From contig NZ_CP060780.1 of assembly GCF_014489495.1 (NCBI RefSeq), forward strand, positions 2,677,001 through 2,741,000: DNA of 64,000 nt, read 5' to 3'. This DNA comes from Sphingomonas daechungensis. GTDB taxonomy: Bacteria; Pseudomonadota; Alphaproteobacteria; Sphingomonadales; Sphingomonadaceae. The translations under genes were made by a program, and so were the position numbers. Below the pieces are notes generated by a model. That model saw only the letters and a list, made by a program, of their open reading frames with translations. It was not told the origin of the DNA and made no database searches. This document shows, piece by piece, positions 38,556 through 46,091 of the stretch (position 1 is its first letter; every line of letters starts with the position of its first letter).

Positions 38556-38961
38556 TCTTCTCCGTCTTCCTTATTTTCTTCATCGTCCTCGGCCCGACGA
38601 CCGGAATAATGCCTTCGTAGATGATCTCCGTCGCTCGCGTTTCCAGCATCTGGTAGAGCGGCCGACCTTCCTTGAAGCCCTCGTTCAAAAACTCTTCGGT
38701 GCGCTGATGCACTCGACCCTGAATTGCGTTCCAACCGATGACGCCGAACACAGCCAGGAATATCGCGAGCACCGTCATGAGCAGCGACACGGCCGTCAGC
38801 ATGATCGAGATGAAGTCAGCGTAGGACAAGGAATAGCTGCTTGTGCCAAAGTTTCGAGTGAGCGCCCCACCGAGAACGCCGGACACGAGGCAGAGCACGG
38901 CGACACCTAGCGCCTTCAGCCACCAACCCGAGTTCGGCGCTTGTGAGTTCGACTGTGTCAC
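38521..38961 (-). CDS. small membrane protein, first gene of the ImmA-beta unit
   Basis: The 146-residue protein has two hydrophobic segments (LGVAVLCLVSGVLGGAL near 18-34; ISIMLTAVSLLMTVLAIFLAVFG near 52-75) and a soluble helical C-terminal half (RVHQRTEEFLNEGFKEG). I do not recognise the family. It is the most upstream gene of the minus-strand defence-like block and overlaps the ImmA/IrrE gene. Confidence 0.7.
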   Translation of the reverse strand: MTQSNSQAPNSGWWLKALGVAVLCLVSGVLGGALTRNFGTSSYSLSYADFISIMLTAVSLLMTVLAIFLAVFGVIGWNAIQGRVHQRTEEFLNEGFKEGRPLYQMLETRATEIIYEGIIPVVGPRTMKKIRKTEKNDGCSLEPRGR

Positions 38962-39300
38962 CCGTTAACCCCGGAACATTATAAGAACATATAGGTCCAC
39001 GCGTCGGTGCGTCAACGTCCCCGTTCCACCTTCTGAAACATTCGAGATGGGCCTGTCTACCTAGCGAAGTTCGCCTCGATTGCGCGCCTGTTGCGTCAGA
39101 GATCGGCACCAAGCTCGCGCAAGCCGCATTTTTCTGGTCTGTGGCTCTTTGATCTTGCGGCCAGCAATCGTGAGCTCGGATGCGGGCTATTCCAGCTCGC
39201 TCAAGCGGCCTCTTCCATCTCCCTTTTGGGCGTTACTGGGCGGACGCTCGGCGTGTCAGGTGCCTCGCTCTCAACCGAATGTAAGGCGATTCTGGCGAGG

Positions 39301-39325
39301 TGGCGCACCGGACAGGATTCGAACT
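39301..39325 (-). other. tRNA 3'-end fragment, possible att remnant
   Basis: On the minus strand it reads GTTCGAATCCTG followed by TCCGGTGCGCCA, i.e. T-loop, 3' T-stem, acceptor and CCA of a tRNA, possibly tRNA-Arg type. The 5' part of the T-stem and the rest of the tRNA are absent. It shares TTCGAATCCTG with the tRNA-Thr attL. Confidence 0.45.
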
Positions 39326-39454
39326 TCGGCCCCTTTTTGCCTGACGGCGAAGCGGGGGCATTCACCCCACGAGCGCACGCGGCTGCCCGCTGAATTCTAG
39401 CAAAGCTCAACCGACCGACAATTCGGTGACCCCAGGTCCGCTCAATTCGTCGCT

Positions 39455-39519
39455 GCTGTTGTAACCTCGCCCCTTACAACAGCCGACGGGTCCTGTTGTG
39501 AACGCCGCCGCTACAACAG
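39455..39519. promoter_or_regulatory. two related dyads upstream of the AlpA-type gene
   Basis: GCTGTTGTAA (39455-39464) pairs with TTACAACAGC (39474-39483) across 9 bases. CTGTTGT (39493-39499) pairs with ACAACAG (39513-39519) across 13 bases. Both share the CTGTTGT half-site, so the same protein probably binds twice. They end 86 bases before ATG 39606. Confidence 0.65.
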
Positions 39520-39605
39520 TGGGCACGTGCAGGAATGCACGGGAGCGGACATGAAGGTCTGAACAGGTTGAGCTGGCGCCCGCGCCTAAACATCACGGAG
39601 CAATC

Positions 39606-39806
39606 ATGAACAACGATAAATATCTTCGGCGTAGAGAAGTGGAGAAGGTAACGGGCCTCAGCCGTTCGACGATCTATCGCCGAATCGACCGAGGCACCTT
39701 TCCTCGGCCATTTGACTTGGGTGGGAACGCGGTCCGCTGGCGCGAAAGAGACCTAGTCGTGTGGAAAAGCAATCATCGTCCGACAGGGGTCGCGGCCAAT
39801 GACTAA
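39606..39806 (+). CDS. AlpA-family helix-turn-helix regulator
   Basis: The 66-residue protein is almost entirely one winged HTH: YLRRREVEKVTGLSRSTIYR, DRGTFPRPFDLGGNAVRWRERDL and a VWKSNH end. AlpA proteins activate excision or integrase genes of P4-like prophages and islands. Its position at the end opposite the integrase, 85 bases inside attR, fits control of element mobility. It may bind the CTGTTGT dyads upstream. Confidence 0.9.
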   Translation: MNNDKYLRRREVEKVTGLSRSTIYRRIDRGTFPRPFDLGGNAVRWRERDLVVWKSNHRPTGVAAND

Positions 39807-39890
39807 TCATGTGGGGGTAAGAACGGGGGTAGCGCTCAGTGCAAGTCCGACTAATCTCATGTGTTCGCAGTTGTTTAGGAGCCAGAATAT

Positions 39891-39910
39891 GAATCCTGCA
39901 TCCGGCACCA
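39891..39910 (+). repeat. attR core: duplicate of the tRNA-Thr 3' end
   Basis: It is identical over 20 bases to 174-193 and lacks the rest of the tRNA. Core gene xthA ends at 39919, so this marks the right boundary of the element. Confidence 0.87.
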
Positions 39911-39918
39911 GCTTCTCC

Positions 39919-40710
39919 TTAGACCTTCAGCTCGATCCAGGTCGGCGCGTGGTCGCTGGTCTTGTCCCAGCCGCGCGGTTCGCGATCGACGCCGGCTTTT
40001 ACCAGCTTCTCGGCCAGCGGCGGGCTGAGCAGGAGGTGGTCGATGCGGATGCCCGCGTCGCGCTGGAACGAGTTCCGCCAGTAATGCCAGAAGGTGTAGA
40101 TGCGCTCGTCCGGGTGCAAGGAGCGGAGCGCGTCGGTCCACCCTTGCGCAACAAGCACTTTGAATTTCTCCCGCGCCTGCGGTGAGAAGAGCGCGTCCTT
40201 CGCCCAGCGCTCCGGCTTGTAGACGTCCTGCTCCGTCGGGATGACGTTGAAATCGCCCATCAGCATCGCCGGCAAGCCACTATCCAGCAGGTGCCGCGCA
40301 TAGGCGTCCAGCCGGTCCATCCAGGCGAGCTTGTAGTCGAATTTGGGACCCGGCCATGGATTGCCGTTCGGGAGGTAGAGATTGCCGATCAGGATCCCGC
40401 AAATCGCAGCTTCGATATAGCGGCTCTGCTCATCGTTCGGATCGCCGGGAAGGCCGCGGCCCGTTTCGACCGGTTCGCCGACCCGGCTGAGCAAGGCGAC
40501 GCCGTTCCAGCTCTTTTGTCCGTGCCAGATCGCCGAATAGCCAAAGGCTTCGATGTCTTTCGCCGGAAATGCCTCATCAGTGCATTTCAACTCCTGAAGG
40601 CCGACGACATGGGGACGAGCTTCTTCGAGCCAGCGAAGCAAGACGGGGAGTCGGGAATTGATTCCGTTGATGTTGTAGGTCGCGATTCGAAGCGTCTGCT
40701 TTTTGGTCAT
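39919..40710 (-). CDS. xthA: exodeoxyribonuclease III
   Basis: The 263-residue AP endonuclease/3' exonuclease has RIATYNINGINSR, catalytic Glu in VGLQELKCTDE, YNLYLPNG-type motif GNLYLPNGNPW, MLMGDFNVIP and a C-terminal RIDHLLLS followed by SDHAP. It acts in base excision repair. Start ATG 40710 (MTKKQTLRI) is preferred to an ATG three codons earlier. It is the first core gene right of the island. Confidence 0.95.
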   Translation of the reverse strand: MTKKQTLRIATYNINGINSRLPVLLRWLEEARPHVVGLQELKCTDEAFPAKDIEAFGYSAIWHGQKSWNGVALLSRVGEPVETGRGLPGDPNDEQSRYIEAAICGILIGNLYLPNGNPWPGPKFDYKLAWMDRLDAYARHLLDSGLPAMLMGDFNVIPTEQDVYKPERWAKDALFSPQAREKFKVLVAQGWTDALRSLHPDERIYTFWHYWRNSFQRDAGIRIDHLLLSPPLAEKLVKAGVDREPRGWDKTSDHAPTWIELKV

Positions 40711-40901
40711 CGGCGCCACGAACCCCTGACCGCGACAATCGGTTTCCAGGGCTCGGACATTGGAATGCCGAGTCCCACAGGTTTATCCACTGGTGCATCC
40801 ACAGTTTTGATCGGTCACATGCAAGATTAATCTGGAACAATCGGCGGGGTGAAGTATTGTTGCTTTGTGCTTCACGACCCGAAAGGGAAAGGAAGCATGG
40901 A

Positions 40902-40938
40902 ACCCCGGCAGCTTCGGTTGCCGGGGTTTACTTTTTTG
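40902..40938 (+). terminator. intrinsic terminator, possible end of a small RNA
   Basis: The stem AACCCCGGCA (902-911) pairs with TGCCGGGGTT (920-929) over a GCTTCGGT loop, followed by a TTTTTT run at 40933-40938. It points along the plus strand, where no protein gene lies upstream between the xthA start and here. The transcript it ends would start around 40800-40860 and is a small-RNA candidate. It can also separate the convergent threonine synthase gene. Confidence 0.75.
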
Positions 40939-40942
40939 TGCG

Positions 40943-42144
40943 TTAGAGCGCGCTCGCCTCCGCACTTCCCAACTCCAGTCGTCGCGACGCATCCGGCAGC
41001 GGATACTTGTTCCCGTTCGCGCAATTGAAAAGCAAAGCCGTCTCGCCGCGTCCGACCAGGCCGCTTCCTAGCGCCATCCGCCAGCCGGCCAGCACCGCTC
41101 CGCCTTCAGGGCAAAGCAGCAGTCCATCGTCGCGAGCAACGTCTTCGACGGCCCGCAGGATGTCCTGTTCTTCGACGGCGATTGCCGTTCCGCCGCTTTC
41201 GCGGACCGCGCGCAGGATCAGGAAGTCGCCGACCGCGCTGGGTACGCGGATGCCGGTAGCGACCGTCGCCGCGCCTTCCCACCGCTCCGCGAACTCGTCG
41301 CCTCGCTCAAACGCCCGGACCATCGGCGCGCAGCCGGCCGCCTGGATGGCGTACATGCGCGGTCGCTCCGGCCCGATCAGCCCGACCGCTTCCAGTTCGT
41401 CGAACGCCTTCCACATCCCGATGAGGCCGGTGCCGCCGCCGGTCGGGTAGAAGATTGCGTCTGGAATTTTCCAGCCGAGCTGCTCGACCAGTTCGAAGCC
41501 CATGACCTTCTTGCCTTCCAGGCGGTAGGGCTCCTTCAACGTCGAGCAGTCGAACCACCGCCCTTCGGCGGCGCCCTCGCGGATCAGTCGGCCGCATTCG
41601 TCGATCTGCCCGTCCGCCACCCACACCCGAGCGCCGTAGGCCGCGGTTTCGCGAACATTGATTTCCGGCGTTTCCGCGGGACAGACGACGACCGCTTCCA
41701 TCCCGCCCGCGCTGCATAAGCCGCCAGCGCAGCACCCGCATTGCCGTTGGTAGGGAGCGCGACGCTGCGGATCCCGAATTGCTTCGCCATCGATACGGCC
41801 ATCGTGAGCCCGCGTGCCTTGAACGAGCCCGTCGGCAAACGCCCCTCGTCCTTCACTAGCAGGCTTTTCGTCCCCGCCTTTGAAGCCGTGACCCGGAGCG
41901 GGATGATCGGAGTTTCCGGCTCACCGAGGCTGACCGGCTCAACTTCCTCCGCCAATGGCAGCAGCTCGCGCCATTTCCACATCCCCGGTTGGCGCGCGGC
42001 AAGGCTTTGGCGGGTCATCGTCTGGCGAGCCCGATCGCTATCGTAGCGGACCAGCAGCGGCTTTCCCGCCTTGCTTAGGTTGTGCGGCTGGCCTGCGGGA
42101 TAGTGCTCACCGGTAAGCGAGCATTCGAGATGGGAGACGAACAT
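40943..42144 (-). CDS. thrC: threonine synthase-like PLP enzyme (frameshifted)
   Basis: A PLP fold-type II enzyme of about 400 residues: MFVSHLECSLTGEHYPAG (a zinc-ribbon-like start seen in this thrC branch), the PLP-Lys motif PTGSFKARGLTMA, LPTNGNAGAALAAYAARAG, and FYPTGGGTGLIGMWKAFDEL for phosphate binding. One G lost near 41720 splits it; repair gives ARAGMEAVVVCPAE. It converts O-phosphohomoserine to threonine. It is convergent with the putative small RNA. Confidence 0.85.
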
Positions 42145-42222
42145 GCCGACGCACTAGCCTTCGCGGCCTCGCTGGCAAGCCTGCTTGCTCCCGACTCCGC
42201 GCGACATTAGGCTTTCGGCCGC

Positions 42223-43230
42223 ATGGCAGGCCACAACCACGACCATAGCCATTCCCCCGCGGACTTCGGTTGGGCTTTCCTCATCGGGACGGTGCTCAAT
42301 CTGACCTTCGTCGTGGTCGAGGCAGTCTTCGGCCTGATCGCCAATTCCACTGCCTTGCTGGCGGACGCGGGGCACAATCTTTCCGACGTCTTCGGTCTGC
42401 TCGTGGCCTGGGCAGGCGCTGCGCTGGTCAAGCGGAAGCCGTCGGCGCGCTTTTCCTACGGACTTAAGAAAAGCTCGATCCTCGCTGCTCTGATCAATGC
42501 GCTGGTCCTCCTGGTCGCCGTCGGCGCGATAATTGCGGAGGCTCTGCAACGGCTGTCGCATCCGGAACCGTCCAACGGCCGCTTGGTGATGATCGTGGCT
42601 GCCGTCGGCATCCTGGTGAACGGGATCACGGCCTGGCTGTTTGCCAAGGGCCGCCATGACGACATCAACATCCGCGGAGCCTTCCTTCACATGACCGCCG
42701 ACGCCGCGGTTTCGGCCGCGGTCGTCGTCGCGGGCTATCTGATGATCATGACGGGAGCGCTCTGGATCGACCCGATCATCAGCCTGCTCGTGGCCGCTTT
42801 CATCTTGTGGGGCACATGGAGCCTGCTGACCGAGTCCGTTTCGATGACCCTTGCCGGCGTTCCCAAGGGAATCGACCCGGACCAGGTTTCGAGCGCTCTA
42901 TCGAAGCTGCCCGGAGTCGAGGACACACACCATCTGCACATCTGGGCACTGAGCACGACCGAGACCGCACTGACGGTCCATCTGGTGGTCGGCCATGATG
43001 TAAACCGCGACGTCATCCTCCGCCAGGCGCGGGCTTATGTGCATCAGCTGTTCGGGATTTCTCATTCGACCATCCAGGTCGAACATCTCGGGCCGAAGCC
43101 GAACACCATTGTCACGAAGGCCACCACAACGAGGGATGCCTTTAAAACCCTCCGTTCGTCGAGAATCGCTTGTAACAGTATAACATCCGCTCTACGCGGC
43201 ACGCTTCGTTACGTAGCCAATCAGGACTGA
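42223..43230 (+). CDS. cation diffusion facilitator, zinc-type exporter
   Basis: A CDF transporter with a His-rich start (MAGHNHDHSHS) and six hydrophobic segments. The metal-site helices carry NSTALLADAGHNLSDV (HxxxD) and HMTADAAVSAAVVVAG (HxxxD), and the C-terminal domain has THHLHIWALSTTE. Family homology ends at about QVEHLGPKPN; the next 45 codons run through what looks like the promoter of the next gene. The true stop may have been lost to a base error. Confidence 0.88.
   Translation: MAGHNHDHSHSPADFGWAFLIGTVLNLTFVVVEAVFGLIANSTALLADAGHNLSDVFGLLVAWAGAALVKRKPSARFSYGLKKSSILAALINALVLLVAVGAIIAEALQRLSHPEPSNGRLVMIVAAVGILVNGITAWLFAKGRHDDINIRGAFLHMTADAAVSAAVVVAGYLMIMTGALWIDPIISLLVAAFILWGTWSLLTESVSMTLAGVPKGIDPDQVSSALSKLPGVEDTHHLHIWALSTTETALTVHLVVGHDVNRDVILRQARAYVHQLFGISHSTIQVEHLGPKPNTIVTKATTTRDAFKTLRSSRIACNSITSALRGTLRYVANQD
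43171..43186 (+). promoter_or_regulatory. possible metal-regulator site before the ZnuD-like receptor
   Basis: TGTAACAGTATAACAT, a direct repeat of TRTAACA, lies about 45 bases before the receptor ATG in an AT-rich spot. It is similar in composition to Fur/Zur-type sites, but I cannot confirm it. Confidence 0.3.
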
Positions 43231-45356
43231 TGGAAACCTCGCGACTGGCCCTTGCGGCAGCCCTCACCCTCCTTGCATCCCCCGCTCTGGCCGCCGAAAC
43301 GGCGAGCACGAATGCGGATTCCTCTGCGGCCGCGGCCGCGGCGACCGCCGATCCCGTACCGGGAAGCGCCGAAGACGCGCACCACGCGCAATCGGATGAG
43401 ATCATCGTCACCGGCATCCGCAAGAAGTCGAGCGATGTCATTGGCGGCATTTCCGTGCTGGATGCAGGCGACCTCACCCGGGAGTTGCGGGTCAGCATCG
43501 GCGAGACACTGGCGCGGCAGCCGGGCGTCAGCGCGACCAGCTTCGGCCCGACGGCGTCGGCTCCGGTCCTTCGCGGCTTGTCCGGAGATCGCGTCCGGGT
43601 TCTGACCGACGGCATCGGCAGCCTGGACGTATCGTCTTCGGGGCCCGACCATGCGATTTCCATCAACCCGATCACCGCCGATCGCATCGAGGTCCTTCGC
43701 GGACCCTCGGCCCTGATGTTCGGATCTTCCGCGATTGGCGGCGTCGTCAATGTCATCGACACGCGCATTCCGCGTCGCGTCCCTAAGAACGTAGTCGGAG
43801 TAAACGTTCTCGCAGGCTACGGGTCCGCCGCTGACGAGCGGTTGCTCAACGGAGCGTTCGACGTGCCGGTTGCCGGGAAGTTCGTCTTTCATGTCGACGG
43901 CAACTGGACCAAGACCGACGATCTTCGCACCGGCGGCTTCATCTTGTCGAAAGACCTCCGCGAGCAGGCAGCAGCCAGTCCCGATCCGGACATTCAGGCC
44001 CTTGCCGATCTGAAAGGCGATCTCCCCAATTCCGCATCGGAATCGAAGGAAGGGGCGATCGGTTTCGCTTATATCGACGGCGGCCTGAACGTCGGCGCCT
44101 CGGTCACCCGGCACACCGCCAAGTATGAAGTGCCGATCCGTTATTCGCTCGTCCCTGGGATCGAGGCGGAAGCGCCGACCATCGACCAGGAGCAGACGCG
44201 CTACGACTTCCGCGCCGAAGTGCCGATCTCCGGCTTTTTCAACCAGGTGCGCGCACGGGCCGGCTATGCCGACTATCACCACGATGAACTGGAGGAGAAT
44301 GGCGACGTCGGCTCCAGCTTCTTCAGCAAGGGCGGTGAAGGCCGCTTTGAACTGGTGCAATCGGAACGCCAGGGCTGGGGCGGAACGTCCGGCATCCAGT
44401 ATCTCGACCGCAATGCCAGGATCCGCGGCGACGAGAAATTCCTTCCGGACAGCGACCAGAGGCAAACGGGGCTGTTCACACTGCAGACCTTGGTTCGCGG
44501 CCCACTTCGGCTGGAAGGCGGCGCCCGCATCGAGTTCAGCAAGCTCACCGCCGACGCGGACGTGCAACTCGGAACGCCGGACCTGTCTCGGAACTTCACG
44601 ACCTGGTCCGGATCGCTCGGCGGCAAGTACGAATTCACGCCGGGCTGGCGTGCGGGTCTGACGGTATCGCGAAGCGCGCGTGCACCATCGATCGACGAAC
44701 TCTTCGCCAACGGCCCGCACGGCGGCAGCCAGTCGTTCGAAATCGGCGACCCGAACCTCGATCCGGAAACCAGCCTCAGCGTCGAAGGCTCTTTGAATGG
44801 AGACGCTGGACCGGTGAACCTGTCGGCAAACGTCTACTACAGTCACTTCTCGAACTTCATTTTCCAGGCACCGACGGGGGCTGTCCTCGACGACCTGCCG
44901 GTGTTCCAGACCCGCGAGGGCGCGGCGAACTATTACGGGTTCGAAGCCCAGGCGAGTGCAAAGCTCGGCGAAGCGCTCGGTGTGCGCTGGAAGGGCGAGA
45001 TCCAGGCCGATGCAGTCCATGCCACGGTGAAGAATTATGGTCCGGCGCCGTTCATTCCGCCTTTCCGAATCTTGGGCGCGCTGGAGGGAACGCGGGGCGA
45101 AGTCGACGGGCGGCTTGAGGTCGAGCATGCCTTCGCGCACACCCGCACTGCGCCGATCGAGACCGACACGCCCGGCTACACCTTGGTGAACGCCTCGGTG
45201 GACTGGCACGTCTTTTCTGCCAACCCGGAATTCTCGCTGTCGCTGGTAGCGAACAACATCTTCGATGTCGTCGCCCGGCGCAGCACGAGTATGCTCAAGG
45301 ATTATGCCCCGCTTGGCGGCCGCGACATTCGACTGACGGCCCGGCTGGGCTTCTAG
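43230..45356 (+). CDS. TonB-dependent receptor, ZnuD-like
   Basis: The 708-residue receptor has a signal peptide (LAAALTLLASPALA), a TonB box (DEIIVTGIRKKSS), a plug (SAPVLRGLSGDRVRVLTDG, IEVLRGPSALMFGSSAIGG) and a barrel with the YSDYHHDE-type loop YADYHHDELEENG and a terminal aromatic (ARLGF). The sequence resembles ZnuD-type zinc receptors, and the adjacent CDF exporter supports a zinc role. Intact frame. Antisense frames of similar length exist but are GC artefacts. Confidence 0.85.
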   Translation: METSRLALAAALTLLASPALAAETASTNADSSAAAAAATADPVPGSAEDAHHAQSDEIIVTGIRKKSSDVIGGISVLDAGDLTRELRVSIGETLARQPGVSATSFGPTASAPVLRGLSGDRVRVLTDGIGSLDVSSSGPDHAISINPITADRIEVLRGPSALMFGSSAIGGVVNVIDTRIPRRVPKNVVGVNVLAGYGSAADERLLNGAFDVPVAGKFVFHVDGNWTKTDDLRTGGFILSKDLREQAAASPDPDIQALADLKGDLPNSASESKEGAIGFAYIDGGLNVGASVTRHTAKYEVPIRYSLVPGIEAEAPTIDQEQTRYDFRAEVPISGFFNQVRARAGYADYHHDELEENGDVGSSFFSKGGEGRFELVQSERQGWGGTSGIQYLDRNARIRGDEKFLPDSDQRQTGLFTLQTLVRGPLRLEGGARIEFSKLTADADVQLGTPDLSRNFTTWSGSLGGKYEFTPGWRAGLTVSRSARAPSIDELFANGPHGGSQSFEIGDPNLDPETSLSVEGSLNGDAGPVNLSANVYYSHFSNFIFQAPTGAVLDDLPVFQTREGAANYYGFEAQASAKLGEALGVRWKGEIQADAVHATVKNYGPAPFIPPFRILGALEGTRGEVDGRLEVEHAFAHTRTAPIETDTPGYTLVNASVDWHVFSANPEFSLSLVANNIFDVVARRSTSMLKDYAPLGGRDIRLTARLGF

Positions 45357-45373
45357 CACTTCGGCAAAAGGAA

Positions 45374-45405
45374 GGCGGCCCGGCCAAGGGGATAGCCGGG
45401 CCGCC
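45374..45405 (+). terminator. hairpin after the ZnuD-like gene
   Basis: GGCGGCCCGGC (45374-45384) pairs perfectly with GCCGGGCCGCC (45395-45405). It starts 18 bases after the receptor stop, between convergent genes. No T-run follows. Confidence 0.55.
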
Positions 45406-45443
45406 TGCCGCTGATCTGGGGAGAGCGGCGGGGGAAACTGTCT

Positions 45444-45677
45444 TTAGAGGTCGATCCCTGCGGCGATCGCTTCCAGCTTGCGGACCCGTTCGCGAAGGTC
45501 GGCCATTTCGATCCGGTTGCCTGCGGGCGGAAGGTGCCGGTCGCCGATGTCGTGGGTCAGCTCCATGCGCTTCAGCTCGAGCCAGCCGTTCCATCCCTTG
45601 AGAGCAGCAAGGCTTGCTCCGGACAGTCCGGCGAAGACACCACCTGCAAGAATGCCAATCGTCAGCGGTTCCATCAC
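45444..45677 (-). CDS. pspB: PspB-like envelope stress protein
   Basis: The 77-residue protein has an N-terminal membrane segment (LTIGILAGGVFAGLSGASLAAL) and a C-terminal coiled coil (MADLRERVRKLEAIAAGIDL), as in PspB. It overlaps the end of pspC by 4 bases and is the last gene of the pspA-pspC-pspB order seen here. Sequence identity to enterobacterial PspB is low, so the call rests mainly on layout and topology. Confidence 0.65.
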   Translation of the reverse strand: MMEPLTIGILAGGVFAGLSGASLAALKGWNGWLELKRMELTHDIGDRHLPPAGNRIEMADLRERVRKLEAIAAGIDL

Positions 45678-46075
45678 TTCTCCTCCCGGAGCGCTTCGAT
45701 TTCGCGCGCCAGCTCGTCATTGGTTGAATTGATGTGGTCGTCGATCGCCATCAGGCGGCGGTCGGTTTCGTCCAGCTGGGTCCGTAGCGCGTGAGTAGTC
45801 GGACGGACGCGGCTGACATCTTCCATTCGGTCGAAGTCGCTGCGCTGCCGGCGCTCGTATCCACGGACGGCCTGGTTGCGCTGCAGGTGCAGGTAGATGC
45901 CGGCGCCGACGTAGGCGATCAGAGCGAGCTTCCAGCTAATCAGGATCGCTGCGGCGACGAAGCCAACGCGGATGAAAGTCGGGTCGACGTTGAGCGTTTC
46001 GCCGATCGTCGAGCACACGCCTGCAAGCTTCTTGTCATGGCGATCCATCGAATAGCGGTAGTTGTAGCGGGACAT
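45674..46075 (-). CDS. pspC: PspC-domain envelope stress protein
   Basis: The 133-residue protein has the PspC signature KLAGVCSTIGETLNVDPTFIRVGF, a hydrophobic segment (AAAILISWKLALIAYVGAGIYLHL) and a C-terminal helical region (LRTQLDETDRRLMAID). It senses membrane damage with PspB and controls PspA release. It starts 16 bases after pspA. Confidence 0.9.
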   Translation of the reverse strand: MSRYNYRYSMDRHDKKLAGVCSTIGETLNVDPTFIRVGFVAAAILISWKLALIAYVGAGIYLHLQRNQAVRGYERRQRSDFDRMEDVSRVRPTTHALRTQLDETDRRLMAIDDHINSTNDELAREIEALREEK

Positions 46076-46091
46076 ATCCCTTCCCTTTCGT

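Larger units (their letters stand above)
38962..39605. other. 644-base regulatory region
   Basis: It is divergent between the defence-like block (minus) and the AlpA-type gene (plus). It contains a tRNA 3'-end-like fragment (39301-39325) and two dyads (39455-39519). Open frames here encode the artefactual peptide that arises when a tRNA T-arm is read in reverse, and I do not call them genes. Confidence 0.6.
174..39910. mobile_element. 39.7-kb integrative element in tRNA-Thr
   Basis: The element is bounded by the 20-bp direct repeat of the tRNA-Thr 3' end. A tyrosine integrase (355-1614) and a winged-helix replication-like protein sit at the left end. An AlpA-type regulator (39606-39806) sits at the right end, and core xthA starts only 9 bases beyond the right repeat. 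The cargo is an accessory metabolic/signalling cluster and a defence block. I see no conjugation genes, so it may be a mobilisable or purely integrative island. It could also be composite, since a second tRNA 3'-end fragment lies at 39301-39325. Confidence 0.82.

Noticed and set aside
39080..39400. Overlapping small frames encoding a GQDSNF/APDRIRTS-like peptide
   Set aside because: This is the well-known artefact peptide produced when a tRNA T-arm is translated in reverse.
43221..45359. 712-residue open frame antisense to the ZnuD-like receptor
   Set aside because: It mirrors the receptor gene almost exactly. High GC keeps the antisense frame open. Composition is Arg/Ala/Val-rich with no recognisable motif.
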